From the NCBI GenBank assembly GCA_022453515.1, contig JAJNNY010000001.1, positions 1,178,001-1,242,000 of the forward strand: a stretch of DNA of 64,000 bases, in the 5' to 3' direction. The position numbers and the translations under genes were made by a program. Below the pieces are notes generated by a model. That model did no database searches. It was not told the DNA's origin and saw nothing but the letters and a program-made list of their open reading frames with translations. Positions within the stretch are counted from its first letter, which is position 1. Every line of letters begins with the position of its first letter. This stretch comes from Astrocystis sublimbata. Taxonomy: Eukaryota; Ascomycota; Sordariomycetes; Xylariales; Xylariaceae. This document shows, piece by piece, positions 12,242 to 22,752 of this stretch.

Positions 12242-13346
12242 ATTGAAGATGTGGTGGTTCTCCCTTGTCTTCCTGTATCTGTCAATTGTTTAATGGGTCT
12301 CTGCGCGCTGTCGGCGTTGAGCCACCTGAAAATTTACTAGGCTTAATACCGATTCCTGTTTTGTCCCGAAGTTCATGATCCCATTGTTTCACCTACATTG
12401 GTCAAGGTCTTGCATCATTTCTAGTCTTAGGCTAGAATTTGCATACCCTTTTCGCGCGTTCATGGAGATGCGACCAAGCCCCACGAAGTGGCGGAGTCCA
12501 GGCGTTGGCGTTTCCATTGTGTTCGCATACTTGCAGACAGTTGGACTGTAATGACTTGTTGGGGGAAATTCGACGGCGTGTTTTAGCATGTGTTGAGAAC
12601 TCGGGTTCGTGCCCGGATGAGAGAGGCGTTCAGCAGATCACGTTGCGCTCGAGTGGGATGGTAGAGAGGAACAATTCATAGTCGAAGCTGAGGCATACGG
12701 TCTCCAGGCTCGCTTCTAATTAATACACGAACGTTTCATTGAAATATTTGTCCATCTCCACACCCCTTGACTATTTTCTAGTCTTAAATCTGTTGTTGCG
12801 TGCACCTCAGCAGAGACTGACTGATATGACCAATGTGAGGTGTGTCATATAGTAGGTATCTGTCTGTCTTATCTACTGTCGCCTACAGTAGAGAAGTACA
12901 TGCTCGACTCTATTATCTACGGTCTCCCACGATATCGCCACATTGCTACTGACAATAGCCTGTGACTGATGAAGTGAGATGCCTGTCGGTGATATGTCTG
13001 CCGTGCCTCCGTTGTTGACTAATTTTGTTGCAGTTTGGCCGGAGCACGTCCACGCCGCTCGCTTGTCTCCCTATACTACCTGTATGTTTGATGGTGGCCA
13101 AGTTCTTTCACTGCTCGCTTAGGTGTACGGCGTATTTGACAGTCAATACGGATTGGTATTGATATTGGGATTGATGTTGTAAGACGTAGGGCTGGTCCAA
13201 CTAAGACAAAGGTACACGCGACCCCTTCCACGAAATGGTAGAAAATGTCCCAAAACAGGTGCCTAAGTTCACATGGGATATCAATGTGTCAGATTCTATG
13301 TCTTTCATTACATCTTCGTCGTCCTACACTACACTGCACTACCCTA
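12242..13346. other. 3' flanks of ecm33 and the G-patch gene
   Basis: Convergent intergenic stretch with the 3' ends of both genes. No supported gene. It holds simple AT-rich sequence, including repeated GATATTGGGATTGATGTTG-like text near 13160. Confidence 0.5.
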
Positions 13347-15212
13347 CTACTCGTAAATCCGCCTATCGAACTTGTCCGGGTCGTAGTACTGGGGCACAAT
13401 GGCATTCCCGGCGAAGATGCGGCCGTCGAGCGCGCTGACTGCCTGTTTGTTTGATCGCCGTTGTCAGTTCTGTGTGCTGTTTTACATGCAAGCAAGCAAG
13501 TATGTACTTTAGGTATGTAGGTATGTATCGTAGATGGTGCCGTTTGGGAGAAGTATGTATGCAGTAGACAGACGAGATCAAGATTAAAGATGAAGATTAA
13601 GAGAGAGAAAGGAAAGTGTAGGTAAGTGACATACCCTCAAAGCCGAGACCTGGTCGGTGAACTTAATAAAGACGCGGCGGCCCTCGATGTCGATGTACAG
13701 CCTCTCGACGCGGCCATACTTGTCGCCGCACTCCTCGCCGATCTCCTGGCCCAGGCCGCCCTCCATCTCGGCCTGCACGTCCTCCATGCCGTCGAGCATG
13801 TGGCGCAGCACGATGACGTTGCTCATGGTGCCGAACTTGCTCGCGCTCTCCGTCGTCGACGAAGATGTGCCCGTCCCGGTCTTGGATCCGATGATCTTGC
13901 CCCGCGACCCGGGTTCTGCCCACCCGCCGCCCTCGGCGTCCGACTTCTTCTTCCGCTTCTCGACTTGCACCCGGATGGGCTGCAGGATACCGCTGCCTTC
14001 GGCGCCGAGACCTTGACCCTTCGACCAGCCGTACTTGGCCATGAGGCGCGAGGCGAAACCTTTCTGGCCCGGCCGGTTGGCGCGCGGCACATCTTCGTCG
14101 TCGTTGTCGGGCGCATCTGTCGAGGAAGGCCTGGGAGGTACGTGGTTCGTACCCGCGTCGTCATCGTCGATGTCCATAGCGTCTGGGTCAGCTTGTGCCT
14201 TCGCTGGTTCTGGAGGCGCATATCGGACAGGCGCTCGGGAGATGGTCAAGCCGGGTTCTGCAGGCGGAGCGGATGGCGGAGGAGGAGGGGAAGCAGGGGG
14301 AGGGGGTGTGGGATCCAGGGGTAATGGCGGAGGAGCCTGTCCCCGGCCCTGGGCCATGGCCAGACGTCTGGCGTATGCGTCGTCGCCAGTCTTGTCGTCG
14401 GGTAACGGAGCGCGCGGAGGCGAGGGTGGTGGTGGTGCGAACGAGTACTGGCCAGGCGGCGCAAATTGGTCTGTGGGACGGAGGTTATATAGATTAGCAA
14501 CGCTGCCCCCAATGTCTTGCCACTGGTGTAAGGAGACCTCCAACATACTGTTCATCGCAGGACGGCGGTCCTCTTCCTCGTCGCTGCCCCAGCTGTCGCG
14601 GTCGACGTCGCGCCGGCGGTGCTTGTAGAGGATGGCCTTCCACTCCTGGACCTCGCGGATGTGCTCGTCGCTGCGCAGGTACTCGTCGACGTTGGAGGGC
14701 CGCGAGGGGTCGTACAGCTCGTCCCAATCGGTCTCCATGGGCACGGCGTCGAACTGCTTGCCCTTTTTCTTCTTGTTCCGGCGGCCGCCGCGCTGGCGCT
14801 TCTCGCCCGTGCCGTACATATACTCGTCCTCCTCGGTGGCGGCCCAGTCGGCGAGGGAGCTCTTGGCCGGCGCGGCGCTCGGCGCCTTTGCTGCTGCTGC
14901 TGTTGTTTCGCTCGGCGCCGTAGCATCGTTGCCGGTGGATGTGGATGTGGATGTAGGTAGGACCTTGGGGAATGCGGCCTTGGGCTTCTGCGTCTTTTGC
15001 GCCGGACGCCGTATTTGAGGTTGCGGCTGGAAACGCAGGGCCGAGCTCGCGGGCTTCTTCAGCGCCTCCTGCTCCTTGACGGCGTCGATGGCTTCTTGCG
15101 ATACGGTGGGGGCGCGCGATATAGAGCCTGGGGCATTGGGGTCGGGCTCGAGCAGGTTCGCGTATAGAGAGAGACCACCGCCGCCGCGAGGCGGAGGCGG
15201 ATCGGCTGCCAT
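13347..15212 (-). CDS. SPF45/RBM17-like G-patch and UHM protein
   Basis: Splicing factor 45 homologue, also known as G-patch DNA repair protein; family members act in 3' splice-site choice and in DNA-damage tolerance. Exons on the minus strand are 15212-14549, 14470-13635 and 13442-13347, giving 531 residues. The N-terminal half is low complexity (Ala/Thr/Pro) with a basic KKKKGK patch. A proline-rich stretch follows, then the G-patch (SRLMAKYGWSKGQGLGAEGSG), then a C-terminal U2AF-homology motif RRM: NVIVLRHML, an acidic helix with EIGEECGDKYG, RVFIKF, and the diagnostic R-x-F (GRIF) in the last exon. The first intron (14471-14548) is 78 nt, in frame and stop-free, but has GTATGT, a TGCTAAT branch site and CCACAG, so I splice it. 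The last intron is 192 nt. The gene diverges from the acyl-CoA ligase gene. Confidence 0.9.
14471..14548 (-). other. stop-free in-frame intron of the G-patch gene
   Basis: 78 nt, a multiple of three with no stop, with consensus donor, branch site and acceptor. Retention would insert 26 residues between the acidic segment and the proline-rich region without breaking the frame. Computational annotations could easily translate it. Confidence 0.75.
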
Positions 15213-16325
15213 TGGGAGGTCCGCGTGGAGGAGGTTGCTTCGTTGTATGTAGCTTTTCGGTGTGCTGTGGTGGGGTCAGGTCGCGGTGACTCGGGGTTGC
15301 AGCAAGCTGTATAGCTGTATATACTACGCAATGTGTAAAAACACAGTTTGAACGTGAGTGTAAAATGGTATAATTAGGTATTGTCGTGGTTGCGTTGCTT
15401 TCGGTTGAAGATGTCGAGAGAGGAAATGCGCAACAGCGGCGCGCAGGAGGGTGGACCCGCCAAGTAGCTCGACCTGCATGCATCATCGCATTGATTCGCA
15501 GCTGTTGGTACCTCATACCTTAGGTACTACGAGTAGTAACTTTCCAGAACCGACATGGAATGTCCAAACACGTGGAATCTGCAATTGGCTAAATGTGATC
15601 TGATGGTCTTTTGACGAAACTTCCCTTTACTACTTACTTACAATACTAAGTAATTAAAACTGCATTCTACAAACCTGTTTCCACTTACACATGAGCCTAC
15701 CTGCATCCGTTATTTGCAGACGCTGTGGCATGGCACAGACAGCATGTGCTCGCCACACTAATACCGTGGTGTAGTACCTACCTTAGGTAGTAGCATACGC
15801 CATCGCTCACTAAAGCAGACAAGACAAGCCCCCTGTTGGCGTTCCCTCGCAGCGGATTCGCGACAAGCTTTCGGCTATGTACGGGGGTCCTGGCCCGTTG
15901 GACCAGGCGTACTAGGTATGTACAGGCGGGTTTTAGACGGGGCAACGAGAGAGAGACAGAGAGAGGATCGTGGATGGGCATTGGTGAGACTCTCCGAGTC
16001 GCATGATGTTCAGCATAAGGTTACTTGCTGTTAGTACCTACCTACTGCCTGCCTGCTCTGCTCTGCTCCAGCTTACGAGTACGTGCCGCCCTCGCCATGC
16101 AGAGGTCCATGCAAGGAGGTCCATGCGACAACACCCATATTCTTCTACCTTGGGTCCATAGGATAGGTAGCATAGCTTCTTCATAGATTGTTTCCACATC
16201 CATATTCTCCAGCTTTCCATTTAGGTTAGAGTATCTCGAGCTTCCAACTGTCATATAGATTTCATTAGATTCCATTGACCCATTCCTTTTTCCTACCCGT
16301 GTATTGTCTTGTCTGTCCTCTCGTC
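15213..16325. promoter_or_regulatory. divergent promoter region with CCTTAGG palindromes
   Basis: The 1.1-kb spacer between two divergent genes must contain both promoters. It holds two copies of the ACCTTAGGTA palindrome (15517-15526, and a longer CTACCTTAGGTAG at about 15778-15790) plus several TACCTACC runs (about 16036). There is no supported gene. Confidence 0.5.
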
Positions 16326-18147
16326 ATGGCCACCCTCAAGAGCTCCATCGCAGGCGCTGGCTCGTCTGTCGCCGTCATCGTGCCCTCGAAGCCCGCGGCC
16401 CTGACCGTCACCTACCAGGACCTGCTGGCCGAGTGTTCCTCCTTCCAGCGCAAGCTCGCCGCCATCGGCATCACCAGCGGCTCCCCCGTCTCCATCGCCG
16501 TCGTCAACTCGTACGAGTTCATCGTCTCCTTCCTGGCCACCTCGTGGCAGCGAGCCACCGCCGCGCCCTTGAATCCCGCCTACAAGCAGGACGAGTTCGA
16601 GTTCTATATCGACGACATCAAATCCGCCCTGGTCTTAGTGCCAAGGGGCGCATATGCCGCCGATGCGCCCTCGGTAAAGGCAGCCAAGAGATTCAATGCT
16701 ACCATCGCCGAGTGCTACTGGGACCCTGCCAAGAGGGAGGTCGCGCTGGACGTGAAAGACCTCGGCCAGCTCAAGGGAGCCCAGAAGTCGCCTGTGCTGG
16801 AGCCGCAGCCCGACGATGTTGCTCTCGTCTTGCACACGAGGTAAGCGACCGCGGGCTTCACTACCATGATGATCGATGAGATTGCAAGCTGACGTGACGG
16901 TATAGTGGCACGACATCGCGGCCGAAAGTTGTAGGTTATATGCCAATCTGGCGATACTTTGAATGAAAGTAACAAACTGACCGAAACCACCAGGTTCCCT
17001 TGACACATCGTAATCTGACCCGGACTATGAGTGAGCTGATTTCTTACCATTGTAACATGAACATATCACTGATTCGAGGACAGAGAACATCCAAAACACA
17101 TACCAACTCACCAACAAAGACCGGACCATGCTCGTCATGCCGCTGTTCCACGTCCACGGCCTCCTCTGCGGCCTCCTCGCGCTGCTCTACTGCGGCGGCT
17201 CCATGGTCGTACCACCCAAGTTCTCCTCCTCCGACTTCTGGCCAGACTTCATCGCGCACAGAGCGAACTGGTACACGGCCGTGCCCACGATCCACCAGAT
17301 CCTGCTCAAGAGCCCCGCGCCGAGCCCCATGCCCGCGATCCGCTTCATCCGCTCGTGCTCCTCGCCGCTGTCGCCCACGGTATTCCACCAGCTCGAGGAG
17401 AAGTTCCGCGCCCCTGTTCTCGAAGCCTACGCCATGACCGAGGCCGCGCACCAGATGACATCGAACCCGCTGCCGCCATCGAAGCGCAAGCCCGGCACCG
17501 TAGGTATTGGCCAGGGCGTGGAGATCAAGATCCTCGACGACGCCGGCAAGGAACTGCCGCAGAGCGGCGAGGGCGAGATCTGCATCCGCGGCGAGAACGT
17601 CACGAGCGGGTACCTGAACAACCCGACGGCCAACGCGGGCGCCTACACGGCGAACGGCTACTTCCGCACGGGCGACCAGGGCAAGAAGGACGAGGACGGC
17701 TACGTCATCATCACGGGCCGCATCAAGGAGCTCATCAACAAGGGCGGCGAGAAGATCAGCCCCATCGAGCTCGATAACGTCCTGACGAGCCACCCGGCCA
17801 TTGCCGAAGCCGTGAGCTTTGCGATACCCGATGAGCTCTACGGCCAGGATATCGCGGTGGCGATTGTGCTGAAGCCCGGGGAGAAGATGACGGAGAAGGA
17901 GTTGAGGGGATGGGCGGGTGAGAAGTTGGTCAAGTTTAAGACCCCGAGGAAGGTGAGTTTTTTTCTGATGCCGAGACTTGATACCTATCTTCCAAGATAG
18001 CACGTGGGTTGCTCCTATGCTTACTGACACTCTTTCTTTCAGGTATATTTCACCGAAGTGATGCCCAAGACGGCGACGGGCAAGATACAACGACGCATCG
18101 TGGCGGAGGAGATGCTGAAGCAGGACACGCCCAAGGCCAAGCTATAG
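16326..18147 (+). CDS. peroxisomal AMP-dependent acyl-CoA ligase (Pcs60/Fat2-like)
   Basis: ANL-superfamily enzyme that activates a carboxylate as an acyl-adenylate and then a CoA thioester. Five exons (16326-16840, 16906-16930, 16994-17030, 17084-17952, 18043-18147) encode 516 residues. The nucleotide-binding signature LHTSGTTSRPK is split by the first intron. Further conserved elements are VMPLFHVHG, YAMTEAAHQM, GYFRTGDQG, and the hinge and C-terminal lysine region (GRIKELINKGGEKISP; PKTATGKIQRR). The last three residues are AKL, a type-1 peroxisomal targeting signal. Together with the short length and motif wording, this points to the Pcs60 (oxalyl-CoA synthetase/peroxisomal coumarate-CoA-ligase-like) branch. 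The substrate is not certain. Exons 2 and 3 are only 25 and 37 nt. Confidence 0.93.
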
Positions 18148-19666
18148 AGATAGAAAGATAGATAGATAGATGGATAGAAGGGGTGTCTCGGCGATAGTTA
18201 CACAATGGCGTGTGCTGACTGAGAGTGTAGATAGATAGAATACACCTCATAACACACACAAGATTAGAGCATCGGTCACACACAGTTACAGAGTACACCT
18301 AGTCAACTGAGACATGAAAAGGAGGTGAGGTGATGGCCGCTGACTAGATTTACCTGTTCGCCGAGACTATTCGCCAAGGCAATCGAAGCCCTCAATTTGG
18401 GAAGAGGGCGTGGCGATGATCTTGGCGAGTAACACGTATCCATCGGTACATGTAGGTGAAAATGCACCCATTCCGAGGACAAAGAGCAAAGTGTTCACAT
18501 GACAGTTGTGTTTCTGGTTTGTCTTTCATTCATTGTATCATACGTATTTCTTGGGAGGGGTATCTTATATCTCGTAAAACGCTTACATAGGTGCTCGCTT
18601 GCTAGGTACAGTTTGCTGTGCCGTGTGAAAATGGGAAAAAATAAACTCCGAAAACATATAAAGTGAGTGAGCAATGGTATTTTTCCTTGCTTTTCGTCCC
18701 AGTCATAAATCAGTATTTCTCCGTCATAACAAATAGAACGCCATGGCATAAGAGGTAAGTAAGTTGAGAAGCAGTAGGTAATTGAAGGAGGGGAGGGTAG
18801 GAGAGGGGAGGAGAGGAGAGGAGGATGAGGCTTCCAAATAACTAGTGATCAAGCCACCAACGCCCGCCCAGACACCAGAGTCTCTGCCAAGGTCCCGTAG
18901 CGCCTAGCTTCCGCGAGACCCTGCGCCCATCCGTCTTGGTATTGATGTTGTGCCATATTGAGATTGAGATTGAGATTGTTGTGATCGAGATTGATTGAAC
19001 TGAAGTGTTCTGCGTCAATTGTTGCCCTGTCTTGCCATGTCCTGCTTTTGTGTTTTGTGCTCGGGCGCTGCGCTGCACCCTTCCAAGAATATCATGGATG
19101 TCTTGCCAATTACCCCTGGTCGCTGCTGCGGCCCCCCGGTAGGGAAGGTAGATGCGGGACGGGATAGGTTAGGTAGACAGCTAGGTACCTATGAGTATGC
19201 CCCTAAAGATGGATGTGACGCTGGACGGACAGGCCGGGAGCCGCCCGACAGACAACAACACAAGTGCACATGCAGACATGCAGACATGCACCCCGGCCCG
19301 CGTCTCTCTTCCCCTCATGCTACCTCACTCCTACAACATGCGCAAGGTGCAGATAGGTAGCGAGGTAGGTTGTCGATGCGCGATATTTGGGATTCGCTGT
19401 CGATTTCGCTTTTCGGTCCTTTTTCTTTGGCCCTTTCTCTCCCCGCACTAAGATATACATACTGTGGTGATCTGATGCGTAAGGTGGGGTGTGTCCGATA
19501 TCTCTGTCGCTGTTTGTCTTTGGTTGATTGGTCGTTTTTTTCTTGGTGCTGTGGCTGCTGAGTTGAGTGCTGTTCTCCTCTGGTGGGTGGTTCTTGGCTC
19601 TTCCAAGTTCAGAAGCCATTTGCAGTGGCGGCGACAGCGGTGGTAGTGGTAGTGGTAGTGGTAGTT
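18148..19666. other. intergenic with simple repeats
   Basis: No supported gene. A GATA-type tetranucleotide tract (about 18151-18176) lies directly after the ligase stop codon. A (GATTGA/ATTGAG)n run is at about 18957-18979, and a G/A-rich tract at 18785-18825. The region ends in a (GGTAGT)n stretch (about 19639-19665) at the 3' end of the next gene. Confidence 0.5.
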
Positions 19667-20179
19667 TCACTCGTAGACAATCTCATCGTCATCCTCTTCG
19701 TTCTCGTACAGTTTCCCAGCCGACACGAGGATCCGAGGCTGTTCCGCTCCCGCTCCCGCTCCCGCTCCCACTCCTACTCCCACTCCCACCACTCCTACTG
19801 CTGCATCCCCGCCCCCACCACCACCACCACCACCCTGCTGGCTGTGAACCATCCACACGCTGTCGCTCTGCGCCGCCGCCGCCACCGCCGCCTCGAGCGA
19901 GGCGTACACCGTGATGGGCGCGCCGTTGAAGTCCCGCGGCACGACGAAGGGCTGCTGGTGCTGCGGCTCCGGCTCGAACTCGGTCGCGAAGCTCGATGTC
20001 GACGATCGTCGCGAGAGCGTCCGTGTGTGGTACTTGGAGTGGATGTGGGCGGGGGAGGAGAAGACGGAGTCGGTGGTGCTGGTTGAGGCGAGAGACTCTT
20101 CGTAGTAGCTTATTTTGCTGCCCTGGGCGGCTGCCCATCGGGCGGACTCTGCTTCCACGTGTTGCTGGAGCGTGAGCAT
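19667..20179 (-). CDS. uncharacterised low-complexity protein
   Basis: Single-exon frame of 170 residues from the ATG at 20179; the frame remains open upstream but without an ATG. The N-terminal part (MLTLQQHVEAESARWAAAQG, then SKISYYEESLAS) has normal complexity. The middle is Ser/Thr-rich with SRRSSTSS, a likely phosphosite region. A segment reading VPRDFNGAPITVYASLEAAV looks structured. It is followed by a poly-Gly run and a (VG)n(AG)n stretch, and by an acidic C-terminus (ENEEDDDEIVYE). I recognise no domain and see no signal peptide or membrane segment. The good N-terminus and acidic tail suggest a real gene, but the function is unknown. Confidence 0.55.
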   Translation of the reverse strand: MLTLQQHVEAESARWAAAQGSKISYYEESLASTSTTDSVFSSPAHIHSKYHTRTLSRRSSTSSFATEFEPEPQHQQPFVVPRDFNGAPITVYASLEAAVAAAAQSDSVWMVHSQQGGGGGGGGGDAAVGVVGVGVGVGAGAGAGAEQPRILVSAGKLYENEEDDDEIVYE

Positions 20180-22752
20180 TGTGTGTGTTCTGGTGTTGGT
20201 GTTGTTGATGTCGATGAGAGGACTGCTACGTATTGGTGGTGACAATGACGTAGGTATTGTAAGTGTGTGTAAGTGGTTGTGAGCAAGTAGTTAACTGAGT
20301 ATGGTGTGACTTGAGTTGCAGATAGAAACAAACAACTACTGAAGCTTCGACTTAGGTGATCACTGACTTATATAGTTTCTAGGTAGTGTATGAGAGATAT
20401 ATCTGCAAGACAATGGGCGGTCGAACCTCTTTATCTCTTGAGGTAAGGTGTGACGAATAATGATCAACAACACCACCACAGCACAGTAAACCGTCCTTGC
20501 CAAGTCTCGATAAAGCTACCAGTTAAGCCCGTTAAGCTACTCGACTATGTAAAGAACCCTGCCCAATCTCAATCTGGCATGCTTCCCCAGCATTACCGCA
20601 TACGCTACTGTAGCAAGGATGCAGGGAGGAGGTAGATAAGCACATGCTGTCAGGCGCGTGTCTTTCTCTGCTTTTTCCCCCTTGTCGCGAGGGAAATGTT
20701 GTCCAGGTCAGCTGGCCGTTTGCAGGCCCCGCAGGGTTATTGAGTGCATACAGGTATGGTATGGTGGGGAGGAGATACAGTAGAGACTCAGAGAGGCGCT
20801 TCTGCCAAGCTGGGCCAAGCTTCGCCCAGCTACGCCCAGCCGGGGATCTTAACATGCCGAGGCAGCTTACGTTGACGTGAGTGAACGAGGTGAACAATGT
20901 GTCGCGTTCAACTTCGCTGGGCGAAACAAAGAACTCGAGCAAGCACCTGGGCAGTGCCGCCGAGGATCGGCGAGCACGCGGGAGCTAGCTTTGGCCTCTT
21001 TCGCGGCATTGGGGTTTTACTGTGTTTCCGTCTTGGGATGAATCTGAATCGAGGGTGACGAGGCTACTCAATAGTTACTGCATGTATTATTGACTGCTGT
21101 GTGTTGATTTGCTACCTGGACAACTAGACACGCATGATGCGACACTTGAGTCCCATCATGAGCATTTGCAGACGTCAAAGCAACTGACTTGTGTGACACG
21201 CTTGGATTCAATCGCGCGCAATCTGACTCGGGTCGGGCTGTCTATCGACCAAACCGGGGAGCCCCCTGGCGAAGTCAGCCATTCCCGCATTCGGACCCTG
21301 AGAGACAACATAATATGACGACATATTGAGAGCGCTCGAAACTGCCTCGCGTCAGAAAGCAATAGCATACCAAACAGGCATGTCGGTAGTGTCGTACTCC
21401 AATTGCATGTCAGTACTATAATTAAACAATAAGTCCAAGTTAAGAAACAATCAATCAGAAAACACATGTAGATTGAGTGTTCGGTGCTTGGGAGGCATCA
21501 ACAAATCAAGAGCCGATGATAGCCTTCCGCTTTTCGCAGAGGCGCCGCTTGCGACCGCACCTACAGTAGGCACGTTTTGACCAGATTCTAGTGCGTGCTA
21601 GATGCCCCGACAGGGATGCGTTGACCGGGCATAACCTTAGGTAACTATTTGCAGACAAGGCAGAATTTAAAGGGTTTTTAGGTATCGTGACCCCGCGAGT
21701 TAGTCGAGGTCCCCGAACGCAACCCATCTTGAGCCGAGGGGCAGATTCGCGATTTCGCCTTTGAGTCGGGATTTCGAACCCCAAAAGTCTCGGGATGACG
21801 AGCGCTAGGCAATGGCCTTAACCTCGAGCCGCAACATGCGATACGCCGAGGACTCTCCTGTCATCGGCAGATAAATCTTGTTCTGTTGTTAATTGGGAAG
21901 AACGCGTGACGTTCAAATCTCGCCTGACGAACATGACCTTATTACTTATATGCCTACCTTAGGTAGGTAACTTCAATGATTTGGTCCATCCCATAATGTG
22001 TAGGGTCAAAGAAAAGCCTAGGTTCATAGATTTCTTCTCGAGACTCATTTTGCTCCGTCGGCATTCAACCATCGTATCCTGAAGTAAGCATGATGAACAA
22101 CAGAAGATGGCTTTGTTTCTGAAACAAGTAAATGAGATCAGGAATTACGTAGCTTCTGGTTCCATGAGATGCAAAGAGCTGGTTGAAGCTGACGAGACCG
22201 CGTCGGCCTTAAAGCAGACAGTTTTACTTGACTTCCTCTGCGGCAATTCGCATGGAGTCTTTGCTAGGTAGTACTGACTACTTGTAGTATATCAATGTGC
22301 ACACAGGCCATATGCAATCAAAGATTGGTAAAAAATCGAAAAGATGCCGTGAAAGTCAAGGAGGCAAGTAGTTGATAATATAAATAGAGGAAGTAGTCAA
22401 GTTGCAGGTCGAATACTCATGAACCCCTTAGTAACGCCGATATCGAGCCAAGAGCTTTCCTCAGATGCGCCCTCTTGGTGGGGAGGGCTCAACCATCGCA
22501 TCAGCATAGGGCAAAGGGCGTGCTTGCGACTTTGAGTTGAATCCGGGAAACATTTTAGTAGCAAAGCATTTACCCCAAAATAACGCGCCGACACTCCGAT
22601 ACTTGGGAAACAGTTTCCGTGCCACTCGATCTCGACTGGCAGTGTTGCAGTGTGCATTGGGCGGCAGTGTTCATTTGACAGTGCAGGGCGTAAGTACATT
22701 AGTTGGTGATTGGCACTCAATCAACGTCAACGTATAAAGTACGGTAGTACAC
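20180..22752. other. intergenic, gene-poor
   Basis: No supported protein gene. The G+C-richer part near 20640-21000 contains direct repeats of a GCCAAGC/GCCCAGC type (about 20807-20842). A tRNA-like Pol III box pair lies on the minus strand at about 21770-21835 (listed separately). Copies of the CCTTAGG palindrome occur near 21633-21642 and 21953-21967. Confidence 0.5.
21770..21835 (-). pseudogene. degenerate tRNA-like / Pol III-box remnant
   Basis: The minus strand reads GGCTCGAGGTTAAGGCC, which resembles a tRNA D-arm with an A box. About 45 nt later comes GGGGTTCGAAATCCC, a T-arm/B box with one extra base. The anticodon arm does not fold correctly and no acceptor stem pairs, so this is not a working tRNA. 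It may be a decayed tRNA gene or a tRNA-derived SINE fragment. Confidence 0.3.

Noticed and set aside
17044..18090. 348-codon frame antisense to the acyl-CoA ligase gene
   Set aside because: Shadow. It crosses the intron positions of the real gene and has no recognisable domain.
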